Counted from the first letter of the stretch, positions 20,021-28,676 are shown. The stretch: DNA of 64,000 nt from Sporosarcina sp. FSL W7-1349 (GCF_038003045.1 NZ_JBBOOK010000001.1:620001-684000); one strand, 5' to 3'. A program made the numbers and translations. The notes: generated from the sequence alone by a model not told the origin.

Positions 20021-20116
20021 TTAAAAAAGTACGCTTAATCCGAATAGCACGCTGGAAGCGACCATTGCGATGATCATGAGATAGACGATGACCTTCTGTA
20101 TTTTCTTATTGCTCAT
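20021..20116 (-). CDS. prli42: Stressosome-associated mini-protein Prli42
   Basis: This 31-codon gene encodes a protein starting MSNKKIQKVIVYLMII, with a short basic N-terminus and one membrane helix. Length and pattern (M-x-NKK-x-x-K-V-x-V-Y-L-M) match Prli42, described in Listeria as the membrane anchor of the stressosome and conserved in Firmicutes. A GGAGAG Shine-Dalgarno lies eight bases before the ATG, and a promoter lies further upstream. The gene is too short for usual ORF filters. Identity rests on pattern recognition. Confidence 0.85.
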   Translation of the reverse strand: MSNKKIQKVIVYLMIIAMVASSVLFGLSVLF

Positions 20117-20149
20117 TTTCCCGGACTCTCCTTCATCACAGATATACCT

Positions 20150-20177
20150 ATTTTAACAGAATCCGAGGATTTCACAA
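20150..20177 (-). promoter_or_regulatory. Sigma-A promoter of prli42
   Basis: On the minus strand TTGTGA (20177-20172) and TAAAAT (20155-20150) are 16 bases apart, about 35 bases before the prli42 start. Confidence 0.5.
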
Positions 20178-20181
20178 CCTG

Positions 20182-20210
20182 TAGAGATTTTTCAAATAAA
20201 AATGTACAAT
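20182..20210 (+). promoter_or_regulatory. Possible promoter of the mce-pccB-yqjE operon
   Basis: TACAAT at 20205-20210 is a good -10. The -35 at 17-base spacing, TAGAGA (20182-20187), is poor, so the call is tentative. Confidence 0.4.
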
Positions 20211-20231
20211 GGATAAAAGGGGGAATTGACG

Positions 20232-20642
20232 ATGCAAAAAGTGGATCATGTTGGGATTGCGGTAAAAAGTATCGATGCTTCCATCGGATACTATATCGAT
20301 ACGCTCGGTCTGAAATTGTTGGCAATGGAAGAGGTTGCCAGCCAACAGGTGCGTGTGGCGTTCATTGACGCCGGGAATGTGAAGTTGGAATTGCTGGAGC
20401 CGATGGGGGAAGATGGCGCCGTTGCGAAATTCATAGAAAAGCGCGGAGAAGGCGTCCATCATATTGCGTTCGGTGTCACCGATATCCGTTCTCGTATGGC
20501 GGAATTGCAAGAAAAAGGGGTTCAGCTTTTGCAGGACGAGCCAAGACCAGGTGCTGGGGGAGCGGAAGTCGCCTTTTTACATCCGAAATCCTCGTTCGGT
20601 GTCTTGTACGAACTATGCGACAAAAGCGGAAAAGGGGAATAA
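20232..20642 (+). CDS. mce: Methylmalonyl-CoA epimerase
   Basis: This 136-residue VOC-fold metalloenzyme converts (S)- to (R)-methylmalonyl-CoA, linking the carboxylase to MutAB. Metal-ligand patterns VDHVGIAV, GVHHIAFGV and VLYELCDK fit the family. ATG 20232 has AAAAGGGGG upstream; an upstream TTG is not needed. The gene corresponds to B. subtilis yqjC and is followed three bases later by the carboxyltransferase gene. Confidence 0.94.
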   Translation: MQKVDHVGIAVKSIDASIGYYIDTLGLKLLAMEEVASQQVRVAFIDAGNVKLELLEPMGEDGAVAKFIEKRGEGVHHIAFGVTDIRSRMAELQEKGVQLLQDEPRPGAGGAEVAFLHPKSSFGVLYELCDKSGKGE

Positions 20643-20645
20643 GGA

Positions 20646-22193
20646 ATGGATATTTACGATAAAATTAATGAATTATATGACAAAAAGCGGGAAATTGAAT
20701 TGGGCGGCGGTGATGATCGCATCGCCAAGCAGCATGAAAAAGGCAAGCTGACTGCACGCGAGCGGATCGACCTGTTGCTCGATGAAGGCACATTTGTGGA
20801 GTTGAATCCTTTCGTCACGCACCGCACTCGGGATTTCGGGATGGATACCCAAGTCGGTCCAGGAGATGGCGTCGTGACGGGGTATGGAAAAATCGAAGGA
20901 AGACCGGTTTATTTATTCTCCCAAGATTTCACGGTATTCGGCGGAGCACTCGGTGAGATGCACGCGATGAAAATCGCCAATGTGATGGATTTGGCGGCGA
21001 AAAACGGGGCGCCGTTCATCGGTCTGAACGATTCCGGTGGGGCCCGAATCCAAGAAGGGGTCGTCTCGTTGGATGGCTATGGTGAAATCTTCTATCGGAA
21101 CGCTATCTTTTCCGGTGTCATTCCGCAAATTTCCGTTATTCTGGGACCTTGTGCGGGCGGGGCAGTTTATTCCCCTGCGATTACAGACTTTGTTTTCATG
21201 ACGGACGAAACGAGCCAAATGTTCATCACGGGGCCGAAAGTCATTGAGACGGTGACTGGCGAGAAAATCACTTCGGAAGATTTAGGTGGATCTAAAGTAC
21301 ATAATACAATTAGCGGGAATGCTCATTTTCGAGGCAAGGACGAAGAGACGGTCTTGTCGGATGTCCGCCGCCTGTTATCCTATCTGCCACAAAACAACAC
21401 GGAAAAACCACCTGTCGTCCCTTACGACGAGTCGGATGATTATCGTCCGGATTTGACGGATATCGTTCCTTACGAGACGATTCGTCCGTATGATGTCCGG
21501 AAAGTGATTGAACAAATAGTGGATGCAGAATCCTTCATGGAAGTGCAGCCGGAATTCGCGAAAAATGCGGTCGTCGGTCTTGCCCGGATGAAAGGGGAGT
21601 CGGTCGGGTTGATCTGTAACCAGCCGAGAGTGATGGCGGGTGGACTTGACATCGATTCATCCGATAAGATTGCACGGTTCATCCGTTTCTGTGATTCGTT
21701 CAATATTCCGTTGATCACGTTTGAAGATGTGACCGGTTTCTTCCCGGGCATCAAGCAGGAGCACGGCGGGATTATCCGTCACGGCGCCAAAATCCTGTAT
21801 GCTTATTCAGAGGCGACCGTTCCGAAAATGACAGTCATCCTGCGCAAAGCGTTCGGCGGTGCCTATGTCGCCTTGAATTCGAAGTCGATTGGTGCGGACG
21901 TGGTATATGCGTGGCCGAATGCGGAAATCGCCGTGATGGGTGCGGAAGGCGCGGCTAATATTATTTTCGCCCGGGATATCGCGAACAGCGACAATCCGGA
22001 AGAGACAAGAGCGGAAAAAATAGAGGAATACCGGACTAAATTCTCGAATCCGTATGTAGCGGCGTCCCATGGAATGGTGGATGATGTCATCGACCCGCGT
22101 GAGACGCGTATCAAGTTGCTGCAAGCGCTTGATATGATGCGCAATAAACAGGAGACCCGACCGAAAAAGAAACACGGAAATATTCCGTTGTAA
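20646..22193 (+). CDS. Acyl-CoA carboxyltransferase (propionyl-CoA carboxylase beta / MmdA, YqjD-like)
   Basis: This 515-residue carboxyltransferase subunit transfers CO2 between biotin and propionyl-CoA/methylmalonyl-CoA. Family signatures include GLNDSGGARIQEGV, GPCAGGAVYSPA, the acyl-CoA site and the C-terminal AFGGAYVAL. Its neighbours (epimerase, mutase, meaB) show it works in the propionate branch. No biotin carboxylase or biotin carrier gene is in the window, so the sequence alone does not separate PCC beta from a decarboxylase alpha subunit. Confidence 0.93.
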   Translation: MDIYDKINELYDKKREIELGGGDDRIAKQHEKGKLTARERIDLLLDEGTFVELNPFVTHRTRDFGMDTQVGPGDGVVTGYGKIEGRPVYLFSQDFTVFGGALGEMHAMKIANVMDLAAKNGAPFIGLNDSGGARIQEGVVSLDGYGEIFYRNAIFSGVIPQISVILGPCAGGAVYSPAITDFVFMTDETSQMFITGPKVIETVTGEKITSEDLGGSKVHNTISGNAHFRGKDEETVLSDVRRLLSYLPQNNTEKPPVVPYDESDDYRPDLTDIVPYETIRPYDVRKVIEQIVDAESFMEVQPEFAKNAVVGLARMKGESVGLICNQPRVMAGGLDIDSSDKIARFIRFCDSFNIPLITFEDVTGFFPGIKQEHGGIIRHGAKILYAYSEATVPKMTVILRKAFGGAYVALNSKSIGADVVYAWPNAEIAVMGAEGAANIIFARDIANSDNPEETRAEKIEEYRTKFSNPYVAASHGMVDDVIDPRETRIKLLQALDMMRNKQETRPKKKHGNIPL

Positions 22194-22205
22194 GGAGTGT
22201 TTACA

Positions 22206-23336
22206 CTGAATAGACAACGACTGCTCGATGAGTTTTTCGAACTTGTTCAAATTGATTCCGAAACCGGGGATGAACGGTTCATTGCGGATCATTTGATTGC
22301 CAAGATGGAAGCGCTTGGATTCGATGTGATCGAAGATGATTCTGCCGGGCAGACCGGACATGGTGCGGGAAATTTAATCGCGACTTTGAAAGGAACGGCG
22401 GAAGGGGCCGATCCGATTTACTTTACTTGCCATATGGACACGGTCGTGCCTGGACAAGGCATCAAGCCGGTCCTGCGGGATGACAGCTATATCTATTCGG
22501 ACGGTTCGACCATTCTCGGAGCCGATGATAAGGCGGGGATCGCTGCTTTGTTCGAAATGGCGAGGACGTTGAAAGAAAGCGGAAAACCGCATGGCGATAT
22601 CCAATTCATCATAACGGCCGGAGAAGAGAGCGGCTTGGTCGGTGCGAAGGCGATGGATCCTTCATTGCTGAAAGCGAAATACGGTTTTGCCGTCGACAGT
22701 GACGGGAAAGTCGGTGGAATCGTCATCGCGGCCCCCTATCAGGCGAAGCTTTGGACGACCATCCACGGGAAAACCGCTCATGCCGGCGTGGCGCCCGAAA
22801 AAGGGGTCTCGGCCATCAATATTGCGGCCAAGGCGATCTCCGCCATGTCGCTTGGCCGAATCGACGAAGAGACGACGGCGAACATCGGAAGGTTTGAAGG
22901 CGGAAAAGCGACGAATATCGTCTGTGATGAAGTTCATATCCTGGCTGAAGCACGTTCCATCGATCAGAAGAAGCTGGATAGCCAGACGGAGCATATGGTG
23001 CGGGTGTTTGAACGGACCGCGACGTTGATGGGTGGAAAAGCGGAAACGGAAGTTCAACTCATGTACCCGGGATTCCGTTTTGGGGAAGAGGCGGAAGTTG
23101 TTCAGACAGCGATGACTGCGATTCGCGCGATTGGACGGACACCGGAGCTGATGGTGAGCGGCGGCGGGAGCGATGGCAATATTTTCAACGGTGCTGGCGT
23201 CCCGACCGTGACCTTATCAGTAGGATATGAGGAGATTCATACGAAAAACGAACGGATGCCTGTAGAGGAATTGAACAAATTGACGGAACTGTTGATTGAA
23301 ATCGTAGAGGTTGTCACGACAAACCGGAAGGAGTGA
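22206..23336 (+). CDS. yqjE: M20-family peptidase, YqjE/PepT-like
   Basis: The protein resembles peptidase T and YqjE: the metal ligands lie in CHMDTV, GADDKAG, TAGEESGL and AVDSDG, and a dimerisation domain follows (about 180-290). The Shine-Dalgarno AAGGAG (22192-22197) overlaps the only GTG (22197). The codon at correct spacing (eight bases) is CTG 22206, giving (M)NRQRLLDEFFELVQID, which matches my recollection of the start of B. subtilis YqjE. I therefore annotate a rare CTG start; the alternative start is GTG 22197. It follows the carboxyltransferase gene by a few bases and is probably in the same operon. Confidence 0.9.
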   Translation: MNRQRLLDEFFELVQIDSETGDERFIADHLIAKMEALGFDVIEDDSAGQTGHGAGNLIATLKGTAEGADPIYFTCHMDTVVPGQGIKPVLRDDSYIYSDGSTILGADDKAGIAALFEMARTLKESGKPHGDIQFIITAGEESGLVGAKAMDPSLLKAKYGFAVDSDGKVGGIVIAAPYQAKLWTTIHGKTAHAGVAPEKGVSAINIAAKAISAMSLGRIDEETTANIGRFEGGKATNIVCDEVHILAEARSIDQKKLDSQTEHMVRVFERTATLMGGKAETEVQLMYPGFRFGEEAEVVQTAMTAIRAIGRTPELMVSGGGSDGNIFNGAGVPTVTLSVGYEEIHTKNERMPVEELNKLTELLIEIVEVVTTNRKE

Positions 23337-23340
23337 GATC

Positions 23341-23811
23341 ATGACAGAGTTGAAAGTGGTCATCGTCCAGTGCGGGAACGAGGAATATGCCTTGCCTGTT
23401 GACTCGGTCGTTTCCATCGAACGGTTGGAACAAGTGAACCCGATCCCCCATCTGCCCGACTATATGCTCGGGTTGATGCGGATTCGCGGGGAGTTGGTGC
23501 CGATTCTCGATTTTGAACAGATTCTTTATGGAAGAAGTGCAAAAGGGGAGCCGGATGCCCGCGTTGTCGTCGTACAGACAACCAAGCTATTCATCGGTTT
23601 GCTCGTCCTGGATGCGAAGGAAATTATCGACATTCCGGAAAACACACTGACTGACACCAGTTTAATGGCGTATTCCAGGACTCCTTATTTCAAGACGGTC
23701 GCCAATTTGGAGGATCGGATGGTGACGGTCGTCGATCCGGAAGTGCTATCCGAAACACTTGCCGGAATGGATGAAATCGGCGCCTATGTAGAAGCACAAG
23801 CAGCAAAATAA
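23341..23811 (+). CDS. Stand-alone CheW-domain protein
   Basis: This 156-residue single CheW domain (LPVDSVVSIERL, HLPDYMLGLMRIRGELVPILDF) normally couples chemoreceptors to CheA. ATG 23341 follows AAGGAG; an in-frame ORF start at 23311 lies within yqjE. No cheA, receptor or motility gene is nearby, so it may be an extra adaptor. It sits four bases after the yqjE stop and ends at a terminator. Confidence 0.9.
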   Translation: MTELKVVIVQCGNEEYALPVDSVVSIERLEQVNPIPHLPDYMLGLMRIRGELVPILDFEQILYGRSAKGEPDARVVVVQTTKLFIGLLVLDAKEIIDIPENTLTDTSLMAYSRTPYFKTVANLEDRMVTVVDPEVLSETLAGMDEIGAYVEAQAAK

Positions 23812-23849
23812 TACAAATGCCGGACGACTTTTCCGTCCGGTTTTTGTAT
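23811..23849 (+). terminator. Terminator after cheW-like gene
   Basis: The stem ATACAAA-CCGGACG pairs with CGTCCGG-TTTTTGTAT, starting at the stop codon. The right arm is T-rich. Confidence 0.85.
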
Positions 23850-23884
23850 GATTACATAAAGAAAAAAGATGGAGGAAGGTTTGT

Positions 23885-25081
23885 ATGGCAACAGACGGCA
23901 ATCCACGCGGGAAGGGAGGGGCCCGGGTCATCCTGCATTTGGATATGAACAGCTTTTTTGCATCGGTCGAGCAAGCTCATGATCCGTCGCTCAAGGGAAT
24001 TCCGATGGCAGTTGCGGGAAATCCGAAGGAACGGCGCGGAATTTTGGTGACGTGTTCCTATGAGGCGCGGGCACTCGGCATTTATACAACGATGACCGTC
24101 GGCGAGGCGAAGCGCATCTGCCCGACGCTTGTCATTGTCCCGCCCGATTTTGAAAAGTACCGGACGGCTTCCGCTGCAGTCTTTGCCATCTTGCGCTCTT
24201 ACACGGATCTTGTCGAACCTGTCTCCATCGATGAAGCGTATGTGGATATTACAGACATCGGCGGCCTTACAGACGCTGTTTCGATTGCTACGAATATGCA
24301 GCAGCGGATTCTGGGAGAATTGGATCTGCCCTGTTCTATTGGCATCGCCCCAAATAAATTTCTCGCCAAAACGGCCTCGGATATGAAAAAACCGCTCGGC
24401 ATCACGATTTTACGGAAACGGGAAATTGCAGACGTTTTATGGCCATTGTCCGTTATTGAAATGCACGGGATCGGGAAGAGTACGGAAAAGAAACTGAATG
24501 AACTTGGAATCCAAACAATCGGTGATTTGGCCGTTTGTGAGGAACCGCTGCTCAAGCAGTCGCTGGGGAAAAACGGGCTCCGCCTGCGAAAGCGGGCCAA
24601 TGGCATCGATTCCCGGCCGGTCGATCCGGAAGCGGCGGAAGACCGGAAAAGCGTCGGGAGTTCCACAACGTTGGCGATTGATGAAACCGACTTGGCCGCT
24701 TGTCTTCAGACATTCCGATGGCTAGCGGAAAAAGTGGCGAACCGGCTGGCAAAATCGGAACTCGCCGGATCGGTCGTCATGATTCAGATTCGGACAGCGG
24801 ATTGGCGGAATCATACGAGGAGCCGTTCGCTCGTAAATCCAATCTATCAAGCCGAAGACATCTATGCGGAAGCGGTGGATTTATTCCAAAAAAATTGGGA
24901 TAGGGATCCCGTGCGCCTGCTCGGCATTACAGTTTCGAACGTCATCCCAATTCAAGAACTACATGAGCAGTTATCGATCTATAATTTTGAAGAACATTCG
25001 AAGGACGTGGAAATGAATGAATTGGTCGCGCGATTGGAAAAGAAATTCGGTTCCGGCACTGTTAAGCGAGGTACTCGATGA
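23885..25081 (+). CDS. dinB: DNA polymerase IV (Y family)
   Basis: This 398-residue translesion polymerase has the catalytic acids in ILHLDMNSFFASVE and SIDEAYVDI, the little-finger domain beyond about residue 240, and helix-hairpin-helix GIGKSTEKKLNELGI. It corresponds to yqjH (polY1) by position. GGAGGAAGG precedes ATG 23885. The C-terminus lacks an evident QLSLF-type clamp motif; EQLSIYNF near residue 360-367 may serve that role. No LexA box stood out upstream. Confidence 0.95.
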   Translation: MATDGNPRGKGGARVILHLDMNSFFASVEQAHDPSLKGIPMAVAGNPKERRGILVTCSYEARALGIYTTMTVGEAKRICPTLVIVPPDFEKYRTASAAVFAILRSYTDLVEPVSIDEAYVDITDIGGLTDAVSIATNMQQRILGELDLPCSIGIAPNKFLAKTASDMKKPLGITILRKREIADVLWPLSVIEMHGIGKSTEKKLNELGIQTIGDLAVCEEPLLKQSLGKNGLRLRKRANGIDSRPVDPEAAEDRKSVGSSTTLAIDETDLAACLQTFRWLAEKVANRLAKSELAGSVVMIQIRTADWRNHTRSRSLVNPIYQAEDIYAEAVDLFQKNWDRDPVRLLGITVSNVIPIQELHEQLSIYNFEEHSKDVEMNELVARLEKKFGSGTVKRGTR

Positions 25082-25096
25082 AAGGGGGAGGGCAAG

Positions 25097-26047
25097 TTGG
25101 AACTTCAATTTTTAGGAACGGGAGCAGGCATGCCTTCCAAGCAGCGCAACACGTCGGCGGTCCTTTTGAATCTTTCTGCGGAAGGGGAAGGTTACTGGTT
25201 GTTTGATTGCGGGGAGGCGACACAGCATCAAATCCTCCATACGACGTTAAAACCACGGAAAATCAGTAAAATCTTCATTACCCATCTGCATGGCGACCAT
25301 ATTTTTGGCTTGCCCGGCTTGTTGGGGTCCCGCTCTTTTCTCGGAGGAGATGAACCGCTCGAGCTCTACGGGCCGCAGGGCATCAAAGAGTGGGTCGAGA
25401 TGAGCCTGCGCATTTCCAAAACTCATTTGACCTATGAACTTCGGATCCATGAAATAGAGGAAGGTTTGGTTTTCGAAACGGCCGATTTCCGGGTCACGGC
25501 AGGTTCGCTTCAGCATGTCATCCCCTGCTTCGGGTACCGGGTTGAGCAAAAGCCGTTGCCGGGCAAGTTATTGATGGAAAAAATTGCGGAAGCGGGGATT
25601 CCGAAAGGGCCGTGGCTGAAGCAACTGAAGGATGGAAAAGATATGACGCTGCCGGACGGGCGCTTTGTCCGCAGTCGGGACGTGACGGGCGAACCGCAGC
25701 CCGGGTTTACCATAGCGATATTGGGTGACACCCGGTACTGCGCAAACGCGGTCGAGCTTGCGAGACACGCAGATGCCCTCGTGCATGAAGCGACGTTCGA
25801 CATGGAAACGGGGAAATTGGCCAAGGAATATGGCCATTCCACAATCGGCGATGCGGCAAGGACAGCGCAAGAGGCAAATGCCGGGACGTTGATCGCTACT
25901 CATATCAGCGCCCGTTTCATGCCGGGCGATCTTGTTAAATTGAGAGAGCAAGGGCAGGCCATTCATCCGAAGTTACATATTGCGGAAGACTTTTCGAGAT
26001 TTGAATGGAAGCAGGGCGAATTGCTTCCGGTTAGGGAGCGGGAGTAG
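25097..26047 (+). CDS. rnz: Ribonuclease Z
   Basis: tRNase Z removes 3' trailers from tRNA precursors lacking encoded CCA. The metallo-beta-lactamase zinc motif is THLHGDHIFGLPGL (residues about 60-73), followed by further ligands HVIPCFGYR, GDTRY and ATHISARF. The length of 316 fits bacterial RNase Z. TTG 25097 is the start, preceded by AGGGGGAGGG. The gene corresponds to B. subtilis yqjK. Confidence 0.96.
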   Translation: MELQFLGTGAGMPSKQRNTSAVLLNLSAEGEGYWLFDCGEATQHQILHTTLKPRKISKIFITHLHGDHIFGLPGLLGSRSFLGGDEPLELYGPQGIKEWVEMSLRISKTHLTYELRIHEIEEGLVFETADFRVTAGSLQHVIPCFGYRVEQKPLPGKLLMEKIAEAGIPKGPWLKQLKDGKDMTLPDGRFVRSRDVTGEPQPGFTIAILGDTRYCANAVELARHADALVHEATFDMETGKLAKEYGHSTIGDAARTAQEANAGTLIATHISARFMPGDLVKLREQGQAIHPKLHIAEDFSRFEWKQGELLPVRERE

Positions 26048-26092
26048 AAGGATAAGGGCAAAGTTAGAGGGGATGGGGGAGACGTAAGGGCT

Positions 26093-26237
26093 TCTGGAAA
26101 CAGTCATGGCAAATCGGTCAACTGTAAGGGCAAGCTGACAAACTGTCAGGGCTATCAGAAATTGTCATGGCAATCAGGGAAACTGTAATGACAAGTCGTC
26201 GAACTGTAAGGACAACTCGACAAACTATCATGGCAAT
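26093..26237. repeat. Degenerate 21-bp tandem repeat array
   Basis: Seven adjacent units of 21 bases (one of 19) share a core near AACTGTCATGGCAA with variable flanks. Units start at 26093, 26114, 26135, 26156, 26175, 26196 and 26217, and partial units extend to each side. The array is not palindromic and has no unique spacers, so it is not CRISPR. No ORF spans it convincingly. Confidence 0.75.
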
Positions 26238-26276
26238 TCTCCAACATGCCAAAAATTTATCATCTCCGTACCAATG

Positions 26277-26312
26277 AAAAATCCACGAAGGGGCTGCCCT
26301 CCGTGGATTTTA
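26277..26312. terminator. Bidirectional terminator between rnz and namA
   Basis: AAAATCCACG-AGGG pairs with CCCT-CGTGGATTTT around a GCTG loop, with A and T runs at the two ends, between convergent genes. Confidence 0.88.
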
Positions 26313-26331
26313 TTTAAGCCTTATATAGTGA

Positions 26332-27351
26332 TTAAAAGCGCCAACCTCGCTCATATTGTTCCGGTGGTTGAATGGTGACGCCGAGTTCTTTGGCGGCTGC
26401 AAAGGCCCAATACGGATTGCGTAATAATTCGCGTGCCAGGAAGACGAGATCAGCGCGACCGCTTTGCAAGATTTCTTCGGCTTGGATGCCCGTCGTGATT
26501 AAACCGACAGCGCCTGTAGGAATTTGGGCACCATTCCGGATCGCTTCTGCGAAGGGGACTTGATAGCCCGGATAGATATTGATCCTCGCTGAAACGACTG
26601 CCCCCGAACTAACGTCAATCAGGTCGACCTCTTGTTCCTTCATCCATTTCACCATTTCGATATACGTCTGTGGCGTCATGCCGCCCGCCACATAATCATG
26701 GGCGGAAATCCGGACGAACAGCGGACCGTCCCATCCTTCGCGGATGGCATCGATGATTTCCCGCAGGAATCGATAGCGATTTGCAGCCGAGCCACCGTAG
26801 TGATCTGTCCTTTTATTCGAGAGCGGCGAGAGAAATTCATTAATGAGGTATCCGTGCGCTCCGTGCAGTTCAATGACATCGAATCCGGCTTTTTTCGCGC
26901 GGACCGCCGCCTCTTTGAATGCCTGCACCGTAGCCAGGATTTCTTCGACGGTCATTTCTAAAGGTGTTTTGTATTTTTCATTGTAGGCTATCGCGGATGG
27001 CGCATAGATATTCCCTTCCACTGTCGCTTTCCGCCCGGCGTGGGCCAGCTGGATGCCCATTTTTGCTCCGTGCTGTTTCCCCAGACGGACGACTTCAGCG
27101 AGTCCCTCAATATGGTCGTCGCTCCAGATTCCTAGATCTTGTGCGGAAATTCGCCCTTGTGGCAGGACCGCCGTCGCTTCCACGATGAGAAGGCCGACTT
27201 GCCCGACTGCGCGTGTCGCATAATGAATCTTATGCCAATCTTCCACCATGCCGTCCTCCCGATGGCTGGAATACATGCACATCGGAGACATGACAATCCG
27301 GTTTTTCAGTTCGACGCCGCGGATTGTATACGGTTCAAAAAGCTTTGCCAT
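26332..27351 (-). CDS. namA: NADPH dehydrogenase NamA (old yellow enzyme, YqjM-like)
   Basis: This FMN-dependent old yellow enzyme reduces activated C=C bonds and is linked to detoxification of electrophiles. It has 339 codons, equal to B. subtilis YqjM. Visible motifs are [18 protein letters not shown] with the substrate-binding histidine, and [19 protein letters not shown] at 27351 has AAGGGGG nine bases upstream; the in-frame TTG at 27360 has no spacing to a ribosome binding site. Confidence 0.95.
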   Translation of the reverse strand: MAKLFEPYTIRGVELKNRIVMSPMCMYSSHREDGMVEDWHKIHYATRAVGQVGLLIVEATAVLPQGRISAQDLGIWSDDHIEGLAEVVRLGKQHGAKMGIQLAHAGRKATVEGNIYAPSAIAYNEKYKTPLEMTVEEILATVQAFKEAAVRAKKAGFDVIELHGAHGYLINEFLSPLSNKRTDHYGGSAANRYRFLREIIDAIREGWDGPLFVRISAHDYVAGGMTPQTYIEMVKWMKEQEVDLIDVSSGAVVSARINIYPGYQVPFAEAIRNGAQIPTGAVGLITTGIQAEEILQSGRADLVFLARELLRNPYWAFAAAKELGVTIQPPEQYERGWRF

Positions 27352-27525
27352 TTCCAACAACCCCCTTGACTATAATATCCATTGCGCTTCGGCGAATACT
27401 TCGTTACATCCACCAGAGGCGTTTCACTCAGTGGCCCTTGGGACAGCCGCTGAATCGGGAAGTAAACTCCTACCGACATAGAGGCAGGAAAGTATGCTGA
27501 ATAAAGTATAGCAAATTGATTGGAT

Positions 27526-28335
27526 TTAGGATAGGGCGCCCAATTCACGGGAGCGGGACTCTGCTTGATTGATGCAGTCGCCGATCGCTTGCTTGAAGAA
27601 CCGAATCTCAAGGGCTTTTAATCCAGCCTCTGTGGTGCCTCCCGGACTGGTGATGTTTTTCCGCAACTCGGCAGGTTCTGTTTTCGTCTGTTTCAGCATA
27701 GCTGCTGCACCTTCCAATGTCTGGATGATGAGCTCGCGGGCAACGTCTTTGGAAAGTCCTTTGTCAATCGCAGCTTCTTCCATCGCCTCGACTAAATAAT
27801 AAACATAGGCGGGACCGCTGCCGGATAGGGCGGTAACCGTATGCAGGTCATCTTCCTCGAATTCTTTGACAATCCCGATCGATTCCAGCAAACCGAGAAC
27901 ATGTTGTTTCATCGTGGAGTCAACTGCCGCATTCCATGCCACGCCACTCGCCGATTTGCCGATCGTAGCAGAGGTATTCGGCATCGACCGTGCAATCGGC
28001 CGAGCTCCGAAACCGTCTTCAAGCGTTTGAAGGGAAACGCCGGCAATGACCGATAAGACAGCCGCCCCGTTCTTCAAATAAGGTGCGGTTTCAGCCATCG
28101 CTTTGTGGATGTCTTTCGGTTTCGTAGCCATGACAATCAGATCGGCTTTTGTGAGCGCTTCTTTCTCTTCATCCAAGATAGAAACCCCGTACTTGGCTTG
28201 CAACTCTTCAAGCCGCGCACAATCGGATTTATTCGTCACGAATACTTGCTCCGGTTTCAATGCTCCTTGTTCTACAATTCCGGCGATAATGGCTTCCGCC
28301 ATGAATCCCGCTCCTATGAATACAATCGTTTCCAT
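27526..28335 (-). CDS. proI: Pyrroline-5-carboxylate reductase (ProI type)
   Basis: The enzyme makes proline from pyrroline-5-carboxylate with NAD(P)H. It has 269 residues: Rossmann start VFIGAGFMAEAII, MATKPKD, SVIAGVS, RSMPNTSA, and the C-terminal signature ALSGSGPAYVYY through SPGGTTEAGL. ATG 28335 is preceded by AAAGGA at eight bases. Its leader is a proline T-box, so it is induced by uncharged tRNA-Pro. The position corresponds to yqjO. Confidence 0.95.
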   Translation of the reverse strand: METIVFIGAGFMAEAIIAGIVEQGALKPEQVFVTNKSDCARLEELQAKYGVSILDEEKEALTKADLIVMATKPKDIHKAMAETAPYLKNGAAVLSVIAGVSLQTLEDGFGARPIARSMPNTSATIGKSASGVAWNAAVDSTMKQHVLGLLESIGIVKEFEEDDLHTVTALSGSGPAYVYYLVEAMEEAAIDKGLSKDVARELIIQTLEGAAAMLKQTKTEPAELRKNITSPGGTTEAGLKALEIRFFKQAIGDCINQAESRSRELGALS

Positions 28336-28385
28336 TTTCTTCATCCTTTCATTCCGTACAAAAAACAAATTGCCCTTTTTTGGCA

Positions 28386-28625
28386 ATAAAAAATGCGTTC
28401 CCGTCCTTATGATCAGGACGAAAACGCATGTTTCCGCGGTGCCACCTAAATTTGCCAGTTCTGCGACTAGCACATCTCAATTCCTCTCTTAACGCGAGAG
28501 GCACGGCCATGTTTCCACAGCAGCTCGGAAGCAGGTTCGCCGCGGGAGCGGGATATGTGGCTTTCAGCCGGTGGCCACACTCTCTTCTCTCCATCACCGC
28601 AACTACTCGTCTTCGTCCACGCTTA
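28386..28625 (-). promoter_or_regulatory. T-box riboswitch (proline) of proI
   Basis: On the minus strand the leader carries the stem I motif AGTAGTTG (near 28600), a specifier region GAACCTGC with CCT (Pro) at 28535-28533, the conserved T-box AGGTGGCACCGCGG (28447-28434), and a terminator. The terminator stem is ATGCGTT-CGTCCT with AGGACG-AACGCAT (28429-28393), followed by six T residues. Uncharged tRNA-Pro would favour the antiterminator. The CCT specifier agrees with the downstream gene. Confidence 0.93.
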
Positions 28626-28646
28626 CAAGTACTTCGAATTAGAATG

Positions 28647-28676
28647 ATTATATACATGGCTCTTCAAAAATGTCAA
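28647..28676 (-). promoter_or_regulatory. Consensus sigma-A promoter of the proI T-box transcript
   Basis: Perfect TTGACA (28676-28671) and TATAAT (28652-28647) are 18 bases apart on the minus strand, just upstream of the T-box stem I. Confidence 0.9.

Noticed and set aside
26093..26237. CRISPR array
   Set aside because: The units are directly adjacent, degenerate and without unique spacers, and no cas gene is present.
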